Assembly (NCBI RefSeq): GCF_002835465.1
Contig: NZ_PIZM01000012.1
Span: forward strand, 1 to 64,000
Length of the DNA stretch: 64,000 nucleotides
From: Psychromonas sp. psych-6C06
GTDB taxonomy: Bacteria > Pseudomonadota > Gammaproteobacteria > Enterobacterales > Psychromonadaceae
Direction of reading: 5' to 3'
The position numbers and the translations under genes were made by a program. Below are positions 28,209-38,639 of this stretch, one piece after another. The notes under the pieces are model-generated. The model was given only the letters and a program-made list of their open reading frames with translations. It was not told the DNA's origin and searched no databases. Numbering within the stretch: position 1 is the stretch's first letter; each line of letters opens with the position of its first letter.

Positions 28209-29018
28209 ATGACGCAATTAAATCATCTAGTAATAAATCAGCTCTGTTTTTCTCGTAATGATCGACTGTTATTCGACAACTTAGACTTTCAGTTTGAGCG
28301 TGGAAAGGTTACTGCTATTTTAGGTCCAAGTGGAATAGGTAAGACGACATTATTAAAACTCATTGGCGGTCAATTACCTGTAGACAGCGGTGAGATTTTT
28401 TTTAACGAGCAAGCAATTCATAATTGCAGTGATCTAGTTCGTTATGAAGCACGTAAAAAAATGGGCATGTTATTTCAAAGTGGTGCCCTATTTAATGATC
28501 TTTCTGTTTTTGAAAATGTTGCCTTTCCATTACGTGAACACTTCAAATTGGAGGAATCTTTACTGACTACTTTGGTGCTAATGAAGTTAGAGTCAGTTGG
28601 GTTGCGTGGCGCTAAAGATCTAAAACCAGCAGAGCTATCGGGAGGGATGGCTCGTAGGGTGGCACTCGCACGAGCGATTGCCCTAGATCCTGAACTGATC
28701 ATGTACGATGAACCTTTTACAGGGCAAGATCCTATATCAATGAATGTACTCTTAAAGCTTGTTAAAGAGCTAAACAAAAGCCTTGGTTTGACTTCTATCA
28801 TCGTCTCGCATGATGTTAACGAGGTACTTTCGATTGCCGATAACGTCTACGTGCTTGCAGATAAACGTATTATAGCGAGTGGTTCTGTAGATGCGGTAAT
28901 TAAGCAAAAAGACAATGCTTTATTGCAACAGTTCTTACTCGGAAAAAGTGAAGGCCCCGTCCCTTTCCATATGCAAGCATTACCATTTTCCGAGCAACTT
29001 AAACAGGTAAGTAAGTAA
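28209..29018 (+). CDS. mlaF: Phospholipid ABC transporter ATPase MlaF
   Basis: A 269-aa ATPase of the Mla system, which keeps phospholipids out of the outer leaflet of the outer membrane. Walker A GPSGIGKTTLL, signature AELSGGMARRVALARA, Walker B IMYDEPFTGQDP and VSHDVNE are present. First gene of mlaFEDCB-ibaG-murA; its last base overlaps the mlaE ATG (TAATG). The ribosome site is weak. Confidence 0.97.
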   Translation: MTQLNHLVINQLCFSRNDRLLFDNLDFQFERGKVTAILGPSGIGKTTLLKLIGGQLPVDSGEIFFNEQAIHNCSDLVRYEARKKMGMLFQSGALFNDLSVFENVAFPLREHFKLEESLLTTLVLMKLESVGLRGAKDLKPAELSGGMARRVALARAIALDPELIMYDEPFTGQDPISMNVLLKLVKELNKSLGLTSIIVSHDVNEVLSIADNVYVLADKRIIASGSVDAVIKQKDNALLQQFLLGKSEGPVPFHMQALPFSEQLKQVSK

Positions 29019-29794
29019 TGATAACTTTTATTCGTCATGTTGGCAGGGTGAGTTTATCGTTAACGCAAGGTATCGGTCGAGCATGTTTAATGCTGTGGTT
29101 CACGCTTTCAGGAAAGCCACATAAGAAACTGTTTCCATTGCTCATTCAGCAAATTTTCCAATTAGGTATTCTCTCGTTACCTATTATTTTAACCTCTGGC
29201 TTATTTATCGGTATGGTACTGAGTTTGCAAGGATATTATGTCTTAGTGGATTACGCCGCCGAACAAAGTTTAGGTAGCCTTGTCGCCCTGTCGTTATTAA
29301 GAGAGCTAGGGCCTGTTGTCGCCGCTTTATTATTTGCAGGGAGAGCTGGCTCTTCTTTGACCGCAGAAATAGGGCTAATGCAAAGTACTGAGCAGCTGGC
29401 AAGCATGGAAATGATGGCGGTTTCACCCTATAAGCGCGTGCTTGCCCCTCGATTATTGGCTGCTATTATAACATTACCAATGCTGACACTATTGTTTAAT
29501 GTGGTGGCTATCTGGGGAGGATATTTAATCGGTGTAAATTGGATGGGGGTTGACGGTGGGGCATACTGGTCTGTGATGCAAGGCAGTGTTGAATATATGC
29601 CCGATGTGATGAACGGAGTATTTAAAAGTGTTGTCTTTGCAATAATGATAGCTTGGGTCGCACTTTATAATGGTTATTATGTAGTCCCTACCGCGCAGGG
29701 TATCAGCCACTCAACCACTAAAACGGTGGTTGTGTCATCCTTGTTAGTATTAGCAATGGATTTTGTTTTAACCGCCTTAATGTTTGGTGCTTAG
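29018..29794 (+). CDS. mlaE: Phospholipid ABC transporter permease MlaE
   Basis: A 258-aa integral inner-membrane permease with about five or six hydrophobic segments. The MlaE-family signature is plain: ALSLLRELGPVVAALLFAGRAGSSLTAEIG, here residues about 89-118, and EQLASMEMMAVSP. It works with MlaF, MlaD and MlaB. Confidence 0.97.
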   Translation: MITFIRHVGRVSLSLTQGIGRACLMLWFTLSGKPHKKLFPLLIQQIFQLGILSLPIILTSGLFIGMVLSLQGYYVLVDYAAEQSLGSLVALSLLRELGPVVAALLFAGRAGSSLTAEIGLMQSTEQLASMEMMAVSPYKRVLAPRLLAAIITLPMLTLLFNVVAIWGGYLIGVNWMGVDGGAYWSVMQGSVEYMPDVMNGVFKSVVFAIMIAWVALYNGYYVVPTAQGISHSTTKTVVVSSLLVLAMDFVLTALMFGA

Positions 29795-29826
29795 TATTTG
29801 TAAACTGGATTAAATTGGAATTAAAT

Positions 29827-30294
29827 ATGTCTGTTAAAAAAATTGAATTATGGGTAGGTGCATTTGTAATTAGCGCCATCATCGCACTTGCTATCCTTGC
29901 TTTTAGTGTTGCGGGGTTGTCATTTAAAGGCGAAGGTAAGAGTTACACCTTATCTGCAAGCTTTTCAAATGTCGGTGGGCTTAAGGTGCGCGCGCCGGTA
30001 AAATTAGGTGGTGTAGTCGTTGGCCGAGTAGAAGAGATAACCTTAGACACGCAAACTTATAGGCCAATTGTGCGTTTATCTATGTATGAAAGTAAAGGGA
30101 TATACCCAGAAACGTCTTCACTTTCTATTTTAACGTCGGGATTGTTAGGCGAGCAATATATCGGCATAACACCGGGGTTTGTTGATGAAGATATCGAAAT
30201 GTTGGGGGATGGAGACAGCATTGAAGATACTAAGTCTGCGCTGATATTAGAAGATCTAATCGGTCAATTCATCTACTCAATAAATAAGGATTAA
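29827..30294 (+). CDS. mlaD: Phospholipid-binding MCE protein MlaD
   Basis: A 155-aa, single-span inner-membrane protein with a periplasmic MCE domain. The N-terminal helix runs about residues 8-30, then FSNVGGLKVRAPVKLGGVVVGRV, the MCE core. In E. coli it forms a hexameric ring that passes phospholipid from MlaC. It is shorter than E. coli MlaD (183 aa). ATG 29827 follows GGAA; a TTG four codons earlier is less likely. Confidence 0.95.
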   Translation: MSVKKIELWVGAFVISAIIALAILAFSVAGLSFKGEGKSYTLSASFSNVGGLKVRAPVKLGGVVVGRVEEITLDTQTYRPIVRLSMYESKGIYPETSSLSILTSGLLGEQYIGITPGFVDEDIEMLGDGDSIEDTKSALILEDLIGQFIYSINKD

Positions 30295-30296
30295 TA

Positions 30297-30905
30297 ATGA
30301 GAATTGTATTTGCTGTTTGTTTAATCATCGCTACTTTTCTAACTCATGCGCAGACAAACGTAGAGAGTGATCCTAATCAAGTTATTCACTCGGTATCAGT
30401 TAATACCTTTGCACGTATTAATGCGGACAAAGAAAAGCTTCAAGCGCAACCTGATCATATTAGAGTGATCATTGAAGAGCAGTTGATTCCATATTTTGAT
30501 TATAAATTTGCAGCCTATAAGGTAATGGGAAGCCACCTAAAAAATACCACAAGGGAACAACGTGATCAGTTTGTTGAAGCTTTTAAAACGTATTTAATTA
30601 ACGCCTATGGACATATTTTATTTGAGTATGATCAACAAGAGGTAGAAATACTCGATAATCGCCATTTTCAAGGTAAACGTATCATTACAATTCCTGTTAA
30701 AATTCGCGATAAAAATGACAACATTACTCAGATAGCTTTTAAATTACGAAAAAACAAAAAAACAGGTGAATGGAAAGTATTTGATGTGATTGCTGAAGGG
30801 ATAAGTATGCTCGACACAAAACAGTCAGAGTTAAATGAACTTATTCATAAGCATGGGGTCGATTATGTGATTACGTTACTAGAAAAGAAAAATAGTGAGT
30901 TTTGA
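30297..30905 (+). CDS. mlaC: Periplasmic phospholipid-binding protein MlaC
   Basis: A 202-aa soluble shuttle between the MlaA complex and MlaFEDB. Signal peptide visible (MRIVFAVCLIIATFLTHAQ). The family core includes IIEEQLIPYFDYKFAAYKVMG and TREQRDQFVEAFKTYLINAYG. It is two bases after mlaD, and its TGA overlaps the mlaB ATG. Confidence 0.95.
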   Translation: MRIVFAVCLIIATFLTHAQTNVESDPNQVIHSVSVNTFARINADKEKLQAQPDHIRVIIEEQLIPYFDYKFAAYKVMGSHLKNTTREQRDQFVEAFKTYLINAYGHILFEYDQQEVEILDNRHFQGKRIITIPVKIRDKNDNITQIAFKLRKNKKTGEWKVFDVIAEGISMLDTKQSELNELIHKHGVDYVITLLEKKNSEF

Positions 30906-31179
30906 TGGTGGGTAATATTAATCATAAACAATATGAAATTTCTGGCGATTTAGTACTTCAAGCGCTTTCTTTACAGCGATATCCAGATATAAAAAGTTAC
31001 AGCAATATAAAAACAATTGATTTGCAGGGGGTAAAAACTATAGACTCTGCGGGTATTGCTTACTTAGCACAAATTAAAACAGCCTTCTCAACGATACAGT
31101 TTATCAACAGTGCTGAAAAAATATTTATACTATCAGCTTTATATGGGGTTGATTTTCTCTTTACGGAACGAGGCTTTCA

Positions 31180-31183
<4 letters not shown>
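30905..31183 (+). CDS. mlaB: STAS-domain protein MlaB
   Basis: A 92-aa cytoplasmic STAS protein that binds MlaF and supports the ATPase. DLQGVKTIDSAGIAYL matches the STAS phospho-site loop, with the Ser kept. Start ATG 30905 overlaps the mlaC stop (TGATG); the in-frame TTG one codon earlier is unlikely. Confidence 0.9.
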
Positions 31184-32708
<1,525 letters not shown>

Positions 32709-32722
32709 GCTTCGATAGACAA

Positions 32723-32753
32723 TAAAAAAGGGAAGCTAATGCTTCCCTTTTTT
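32723..32753 (+). terminator. Terminator of the mla-murA operon
   Basis: AAAAAAGGGAAGC-taat-GCTTCCCTTTTTT is a perfect hairpin with T-run on the plus strand and A-run upstream, so it could also work in reverse. Confidence 0.93.
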
Positions 32754-32771
32754 ATTGCTAATACTTAATCG

Positions 32772-32936
32772 TAATACCAATCGAATTAAGTATGTGATCT
32801 AAATTCTGCGCAGGAAAAGTGACTTAACTCAAGGCGAAACTTGACGTAAATGGTTGTTCCCTTTACGAAAGATTCAACGAAGAGGCAGTTTGCTTTAACC
32901 AGCAAAATAGATCAGCTATTTATTTCGTTTGGTATA
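32772..32936 (-). repeat. Family-1 intergenic repeat, copy 2 (inverted)
   Basis: Read on the minus strand it runs from TATACCAAACGAAATAAATAG to GATCACATACTTAATTCGATTGG, matching copy 1 at both ends. Its middle shares TTACGTCAAGTTTCGCCTTG-like sequence and a GTAAAGGGAACAACCATTTAC segment with copy 3. It lies between the murA terminator and degS. Confidence 0.88.
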
Positions 32937-32983
32937 ATACCAATTTCGCTAATATTGATCAGTTATTTAGTGGATTTGGTATA
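32936..32983 (-). repeat. 48-bp deletion derivative of the family-1 repeat
   Basis: ATACCAATTTCGCTAATAT joins TTGATCAGTTATTTAG, GGATTTGGTATA: the two ends of copy 3 (50547-50709) with about 115 bp of interior missing. It directly abuts copy 2, sharing its edge. Confidence 0.75.
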
Positions 32984-33002
32984 AGTGCCAATAATTGAGC
33001 CA

Positions 33003-34097
33003 CTAGTTTTGTTTCGATGTTTCTGCTTTAAATTGAGGTGTAGTTAGTTCGCCAATAATAACAGGTAGTTGTAGCTCTTTGCCTTTTCTAAGTAGAGTTA
33101 AGGTTGTTTCTGAGCCTGGTTTTAGCTCTGCAACACTATCCATTGCAGTGACTAAGTTTTCAACTGACTTTCCATTAATTTTTAATAAGATATCATTCAC
33201 TTCTACGCCAGCATTAAAGGCTGGTCCATTCTCATTAACTGCTTTGATGATAATGCTGTTTTGTGATTTTAACCCCCACAATCGGGCTAATAATGGATCC
33301 AAGTTTTCTGCAACTAAGCCAAGAGAGCCACGAATAACACGTCCATCACGTATCAAACTTTCCATGATACGTTGTGATAATTGGTAGGGAATAGCAAAAC
33401 TGATGCCATTACTAATATTTTGACTGTTGGTATAAAACTCAGATGTGTTAATGCCCACTAACTCTCCTCGACTATTAATTAAAGCCCCACCGGAGTTACC
33501 TTCATTGATCGCTGCATCTGTTTGTAAAAAATCTTGTCGACCCGAAGAGCTCATACCATTTCGGCCAGTCGCGCTGATAATGCCTTGAGTAATCGTTTGA
33601 CCTAGGTTATACGGATTACCTATGGCTAAAACAATATCGCCCACTTGAGGGATATAGCTTGGATTTTGAGGAATGACTGGTAAGTTATTACCTTCGATCT
33701 GTAATACTGCTAAATCGGTAATCAAATCACTTCCTACCACTTTAGCGCTAAATAAACGACCATCCTGCAATGCTATCAATATTTGATCCGCTTGTGAGAC
33801 GACGTGAAAGTTAGTGAGGATATAGCCTTTATTATCGACAATAATTCCAGACCCTAACCCTGTTGGTTGTAAGTGTTGTTTATTATCAATACCTGAGTCG
33901 ATATATTGCTGAGAGTAAATGTTCACTACGGCAGGAGATGCTTTTTTTACTGCATCACTGTAACTTGCAACTTGATTGTTATCAAAAAATTTACCTACAA
34001 CATTGACAAAGTTTGCGCCATATAGCACAACCAGCGCGATAATAATTCCCCAAAAAATAGGCTTTAGAAAATAGAAAAGTTGCGTTTTAAAATTCAT
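33003..34097 (-). CDS. degS: Membrane-anchored serine protease DegS
   Basis: A 364-aa periplasmic protease anchored by one N-terminal helix (about residues 12-32). It senses misfolded outer-membrane proteins through its PDZ domain and cuts anti-sigma RseA to release sigma-E. The catalytic triad is visible: His in LTNFHVV, Asp in SDLITDLAVL, Ser in NEGNSGGAL. There is a single PDZ domain (about 265-350). It stands alone; degQ is not beside it. Confidence 0.95.
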   Translation of the reverse strand: MNFKTQLFYFLKPIFWGIIIALVVLYGANFVNVVGKFFDNNQVASYSDAVKKASPAVVNIYSQQYIDSGIDNKQHLQPTGLGSGIIVDNKGYILTNFHVVSQADQILIALQDGRLFSAKVVGSDLITDLAVLQIEGNNLPVIPQNPSYIPQVGDIVLAIGNPYNLGQTITQGIISATGRNGMSSSGRQDFLQTDAAINEGNSGGALINSRGELVGINTSEFYTNSQNISNGISFAIPYQLSQRIMESLIRDGRVIRGSLGLVAENLDPLLARLWGLKSQNSIIIKAVNENGPAFNAGVEVNDILLKINGKSVENLVTAMDSVAELKPGSETTLTLLRKGKELQLPVIIGELTTPQFKAETSKQN

Positions 34098-34226
34098 ACA
34101 GCGAAGCCAATTATGTAAAAGGTGACATTATATAGTAAAGCACTTGTTTAAACTCTGTTTTTAAGGTGACCGTTTTGTGATTTTAAAAGAAATAAGGCTA
34201 AATAAGGGCAAATAAATTTCTTATTT

Positions 34227-34421
34227 AGCCTCAATTCTGGTTAATGGAAGCGTTATGGCGTTTAAAATCATGATATTGCTACTTTTATAATACAGTGCCG
34301 TTAGTTTTGCGTAGTTCAAGGCAAATTATCGTCGCAATAACGGGTTATTGGTAGATGATTTAACGCCGAAATTCGCGGAAGTAGCGGTATTGTATCGCTT
34401 TACTTATCCAGAACTGAGGTT
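34227..34421 (+). repeat. Family-2 intergenic repeat, copy B
   Basis: A 195-bp element with ends AGCCTCAATTCTGG and CCAGAACTGAGGTT, matching copy A (23935-24128) along its length. TTATTTAGCCT occurs at both edges (34221-34231 and 34420-34430), as expected if insertion duplicated a target. It lies between hemL and degS, both on the minus strand. Confidence 0.9.
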
Positions 34422-34437
34422 ATTTAGCCTGTTGTTA

Positions 34438-35715
34438 TTAAATCATTTCTAATGCACGTTTTGCTGCTTGTAATGTGTTTTCAATATCTTGATCGCTATG
34501 TGCAAGCGATAGAAAGCCTGCCTCAAATGCAGAAGGAGCTAAGTAGATACCTTCAGCAAGCATCAGATGAAAGAACTTTTTAAATTTATCTACATCACAG
34601 TCGCAAACTTCTGAAAAATTAGTTACCTGCTCTGCATCGGTGAAAAAGAAACCAAACATTCCACCGACATAGTTTACTGTCAATGGTACACCTACTTCTT
34701 TTGCTACCCTTTTTAAACCAAGCGCAAGGCGTTCTGTTTTATCTGCTAATTGTTTATATTCAGGGGTATCAAGGGCGTTAAGCGCGGCTAAACCGGCTGC
34801 CATTGCAATAGGGTTTCCTGAAAGAGTACCTGCTTGATAAACTGGTCCTGTTGGTGCGATATGTTGCATCACCTCTTTCTTACCACCAAATGCACCGACT
34901 GGCATACCGCCTCCAATGACTTTCCCTAAGGTTGTTAAATCAGGCGTGATGCCATAGTGTGCCTGTGCACCACCTAATGCAACACGAAAACCTGTCATCA
35001 CTTCATCTAAAATCAGTAGGGCACCTGACTTATCACAGATCTCGCGCAAGCCCTGCAAAAATCCATCAGCAGGGGGGATACAGTTCATATTTCCGGCAAC
35101 GGGTTCAACAATAATACAAGCTATTTGTTCGGGGTAATTTGTAAATAATGCTTCAACAGACTCAAGATCGTTATAGTTTGCTGTTAATGTATGTTGAGCA
35201 AAATCGGCAGGTATGCCTGGAGAACTTGGTTGACCTAAAGTGAGTGCTCCTGAGCCCGCTTTTACTAATAGCGAATCAGCATGACCATGATAACAACCTT
35301 CAAACTTTAAAATTTTATCACGGTTGGTGTAACCGCGAGCTAAGCGAATGGCACTCATGGTCGCTTCTGTACCTGAGCTAACCATGCGAAGTTGTTCCAT
35401 TGAAGGCACCAAGCTCTTTACTTTTTCGGCCATGATTATTTCTAATTCAGTCGGAGCTCCAAAACTTAAACCATTTTCTGCGGCTTCAATAACGGCCTGT
35501 TTAACATCAGGGTGATTATGCCCTAAGATCATCGGCCCCCATGAGCCGACATAATCAATGTATTGTTTTTTATCAGCGTCAAAAATATAAGCATCTTGCG
35601 CTCGCTCAATAAATAGTGGCCCGCCACCGACACCATTAAATGCACGAACGGGGGAATTTACACCACCTGGAATAATATTTTGTGCGCGTTGGAAAAGGGT
35701 TTCTGAATTGCTCAT
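34438..35715 (-). CDS. hemL: Glutamate-1-semialdehyde 2,1-aminomutase
   Basis: A PLP enzyme (425 aa) that makes 5-aminolevulinate from glutamate-1-semialdehyde in C5 haem synthesis. The PLP lysine is in [32 protein letters not shown] near the N-terminus and [12 protein letters not shown] are family signatures. The gene sits beside clcA and erpA, as in E. coli (hemL-clcA-erpA), in divergent orientation to clcA. Confidence 0.97.
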   Translation of the reverse strand: MSNSETLFQRAQNIIPGGVNSPVRAFNGVGGGPLFIERAQDAYIFDADKKQYIDYVGSWGPMILGHNHPDVKQAVIEAAENGLSFGAPTELEIIMAEKVKSLVPSMEQLRMVSSGTEATMSAIRLARGYTNRDKILKFEGCYHGHADSLLVKAGSGALTLGQPSSPGIPADFAQHTLTANYNDLESVEALFTNYPEQIACIIVEPVAGNMNCIPPADGFLQGLREICDKSGALLILDEVMTGFRVALGGAQAHYGITPDLTTLGKVIGGGMPVGAFGGKKEVMQHIAPTGPVYQAGTLSGNPIAMAAGLAALNALDTPEYKQLADKTERLALGLKRVAKEVGVPLTVNYVGGMFGFFFTDAEQVTNFSEVCDCDVDKFKKFFHLMLAEGIYLAPSAFEAGFLSLAHSDQDIENTLQAAKRALEMI

Positions 35716-35894
35716 CTGATGCCTATAATAATTATGTTTGAATAACGTTAATATATCAGATTCTCTAGGTAGAAAAAAACAGTCAATTATATTTGTTGTA
35801 AGTGATTTATTTGAACTGCATCAACTCTTTAAGGTCTAATATTTTTATATAATGATTGTTTTTGTCTTTCAATTCATAAAGTAGTCTTAATTGT

Positions 35895-37313
35895 ATGTTC
35901 AAGACCATCTCATCATTTTTTATCAATAATCTGCGCCGTTTTGTCGATAGGTTTTTCACTCGTAAAAGTAGTGCATTGCTTATCTGGTTATCGGTGTTTA
36001 TTGGTGTCCTTGCCGGTGCAATGTCTGCACTCTTTGATCATGGCATTATTTGGGTTGCTGAATTACGTCTGTTATTTATTGAAGCCTACAGCGATTCAAC
36101 GACACCTATGTGGTTGGTCGCTATTCCAATCTCTTCACTAATGGCTGGGGTGGCTTTTTACATTACTCACAGATTTGCACCAGAAGCCGGTGGTAGCGGT
36201 ATTCCTGAAATCGAAGGTGCGATGGAAGGTATGCGCCCTGTGCGCTGGAAGCGTGTTATTCCGGTCAAATTTTTTGGTGGTTTACTCGCTTTAGGCAGTG
36301 GCATGGTACTAGGGCGAGAAGGCCCTTCTGTACAGCTTGGTGCAAATATCGGACGCATGATTTCTGATATTTTTAAAGTTAATAAAGCTGATGCTCAAGC
36401 ATTATTAGCTGCAGGTGCTGCTGGTGGACTTGCTGCCGCCTTTAATGCGCCACTGGCGGGTATCATGTTTGTAATCGAAGAGATGCGCTCGCAGTTTAAC
36501 TATAACCTGACATCAACAAAAAGCGTTTTCATGAGTGCAATAATGGCAACTATTGTGATGCGCCTTATTACCGATCAAGATGCAGTTGTTACGGTAACTC
36601 AATATAGTCACCCAAGTTTAATCTCGTTATGGCTGTACCTTCTACTTGGTTTTTGTTTTGGTGTTATAGGTATTTTGTTTAATAAAATGATTCTTGCTAC
36701 TCAAGACATGTATCTTTTTATCCATCAAAATCAGCGTTGGCGCTTTGTCATGATTGGTGTGTTTTTAGGTGCGATTTTTGGAGCACTATCGATTATTGAG
36801 CCGGATCTTGCTTTTAGTGGTATGGAGCTAATTCCAGAAGTAGAAGCGGGTCACTATTTAATGGGCGGTTTATTAACAATTTTCTTGTTTCGTATTGTTG
36901 CTACCTTACTCAGTTTCGGTTCAGGAGCACCGGGTGGCGTTTTTGCACCTACATTAGCATTAGGGACACTTTTTGGTATGTTATTTGGTCTTGGTGCACA
37001 GCAGTTATTTCCGCATTTAATTACTACGCCAGGCACTTTTGCGATTGCTGGCATGGGCGGGCTATTTGCAGCAACGGTGCGTGCTCCAATTACTGGCATA
37101 TTATTAGTTATTGAAATGACGAGTAATTATGAAATGATTTTACCGCTGATTGTAACTTGTTTGGGAGCAACCATGGTGGCGCAGTCTTTAGGTGGACGCC
37201 CAATTTATACTCAGCTGTTAGAGCGAACAATGCGTTTGTCTATGCGCCGTAAACGTGAAGAAACGACACGTAAAGCAATGTCTCGTTTGGCATCGACAGA
37301 GCCTAAGGAATAA
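35895..37313 (+). CDS. clcA: H+/Cl- exchange transporter ClcA
   Basis: A ClC-family integral membrane protein of 472 aa. Selectivity-filter motifs GSGIPE, GREGPSVQLG (gating Glu) and GSGAPGGVFAP are present. FVIEEMRSQFNY keeps the internal proton Glu, so an exchanger rather than a channel is likely. In E. coli ClcA supports extreme acid resistance. No clear ribosome site precedes ATG 35895. The next gene starts two bases after its stop. Confidence 0.95.
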   Translation: MFKTISSFFINNLRRFVDRFFTRKSSALLIWLSVFIGVLAGAMSALFDHGIIWVAELRLLFIEAYSDSTTPMWLVAIPISSLMAGVAFYITHRFAPEAGGSGIPEIEGAMEGMRPVRWKRVIPVKFFGGLLALGSGMVLGREGPSVQLGANIGRMISDIFKVNKADAQALLAAGAAGGLAAAFNAPLAGIMFVIEEMRSQFNYNLTSTKSVFMSAIMATIVMRLITDQDAVVTVTQYSHPSLISLWLYLLLGFCFGVIGILFNKMILATQDMYLFIHQNQRWRFVMIGVFLGAIFGALSIIEPDLAFSGMELIPEVEAGHYLMGGLLTIFLFRIVATLLSFGSGAPGGVFAPTLALGTLFGMLFGLGAQQLFPHLITTPGTFAIAGMGGLFAATVRAPITGILLVIEMTSNYEMILPLIVTCLGATMVAQSLGGRPIYTQLLERTMRLSMRRKREETTRKAMSRLASTEPKE

Positions 37314-37315
37314 TT

Positions 37316-38026
37316 TTGAAAAGGTTAAGGTATAGTCTTATAAAGTGGTTAGTTGTTGCGTTGATCTGTTTATTATTAGGTTTTTTGCTTGGTAAATTTA
37401 AACAAGATATTTTACATGAGCAATTGTTGGAAACGACCAACGGAGTAAAGGCTTTAAATGAGCGTAATGAGTCTTTACAAAGCGAAGTGTCTCGCTTAGA
37501 GGTAGAAGATATTTCACAAAAAGAAACCATTAAAAGCTTAGCTGAATCAAATAAACAGCTTCAAAATGAGTTATTAACAGCAAATAATAAACTGTTTTTT
37601 TATGAGCGTGTTATCGCTCCAGAGCTTGAACAGCCTGGGGTGAAAGTATATTCATTTGAATTAAATCAAAACGAATTAACAGAAGAGTGGCAATATCAAT
37701 TAGTATTGATGCAATCACAAAAAGAGCGTCGCTTCTTAAATGGAACCTATACTATTTCGTTGTCGGTATTTGAAGGCGAAATATTGAAGTTGGTTCCTTT
37801 ATCTACTCTTATGGAAGGAGCAACAGATGGTTTTAAATTTAAATACTTCCAGACGCTAGAAGGTGTATTTTCGCTTCCAGAAAATACAACTGTAGATGAA
37901 GTTATTGTACAATTAAATGTAGCTGGAAATCGCTGGTATAAAGCACAAAGTATTGAAGAACGCTACGATTGGCGTGTACTAACAAGTTTAGACAGTAGTG
38001 AAATGGGGGAGTTTGAAATTCGCTAA
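37316..38026 (+). CDS. Single-span coiled-coil protein, DUF6776-like
   Basis: A 236-aa protein with one N-terminal membrane helix (about residues 10-27), a coiled-coil stretch (about 35-95, rich in Glu, Leu and Asn) and a C-terminal beta-rich domain (about 100-236). It starts at TTG 37316, preceded by TAAGGA at the end of clcA; no nearby ATG fits. It resembles the DUF6776 proteins found next to erpA in Pseudomonas and Vibrio, often with a bactofilin between; here no bactofilin gene is present. Function unknown; an envelope role is inferred from topology. Confidence 0.8.
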   Translation: MKRLRYSLIKWLVVALICLLLGFLLGKFKQDILHEQLLETTNGVKALNERNESLQSEVSRLEVEDISQKETIKSLAESNKQLQNELLTANNKLFFYERVIAPELEQPGVKVYSFELNQNELTEEWQYQLVLMQSQKERRFLNGTYTISLSVFEGEILKLVPLSTLMEGATDGFKFKYFQTLEGVFSLPENTTVDEVIVQLNVAGNRWYKAQSIEERYDWRVLTSLDSSEMGEFEIR

Positions 38027-38140
38027 TATATTCATTATGTATATAGGCTTAAATAGTCTGTGTATAACGGCGATAGTAGTTGAACAAAATAGTCAGGTAT
38101 TACATAATAGTTAATAGAGCATATTATATTAGAGGTTAAC

Positions 38141-38488
38141 ATGACATCCGAAGTAGAAATGGCAATGCCTATTAATTTCAGCGAAAGCGCTGCAAATCAA
38201 GTAAAAGGGCTGATGGCCGACGAAGATCCCAATATGAAATTACGTGTTTATGTCACTGGTGGGGGATGCTCAGGTTTCTCATACGGATTTACCTTTGATG
38301 AAAAAATAAATGAAGGTGATACGCAAATTGAAAAAAACGGAGTGACCTTAATCGTAGACTCAATGAGCTTGCAATATTTAGTCGGTGGTACCGTTGATTA
38401 CACAAGCGGACTTGATGGTTCACGCTTTTTTGTTGATAACCCGAATGCAACTGCAACCTGTGGTTGTGGATCGTCATTCTCTATCTAA
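38141..38488 (+). CDS. erpA: Iron-sulfur cluster insertion protein ErpA
   Basis: A 115-aa A-type carrier that delivers Fe-S clusters to apoproteins, in E. coli including the isoprenoid enzyme IspG. The three cluster Cys are in [10 protein letters not shown] and TCGCGSSF. Neighbourhood hemL-clcA-erpA supports the name over IscA. Confidence 0.97.
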   Translation: MTSEVEMAMPINFSESAANQVKGLMADEDPNMKLRVYVTGGGCSGFSYGFTFDEKINEGDTQIEKNGVTLIVDSMSLQYLVGGTVDYTSGLDGSRFFVDNPNATATCGCGSSFSI

Positions 38489-38502
38489 CAATCTCCCCTT
38501 TT

Positions 38503-38531
38503 ATGGTGCTATTGACTAGCACCATTTTTTT
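38503..38531 (+). terminator. Terminator of erpA
   Basis: ATGGTGCTA-ttgac-TAGCACCAT followed by a run of T to 38531, 15 bp past the stop. Confidence 0.93.
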
Positions 38532-38639
38532 ACTGCAAAGCTGTTGTTAACTAACAAAAAACTATATTTCCTCTCGCATTAAATTCTAATCTCTATAATA
38601 TATCCCTTGTGTTTTTTTTATTATTTCTTGAGGTTTATT

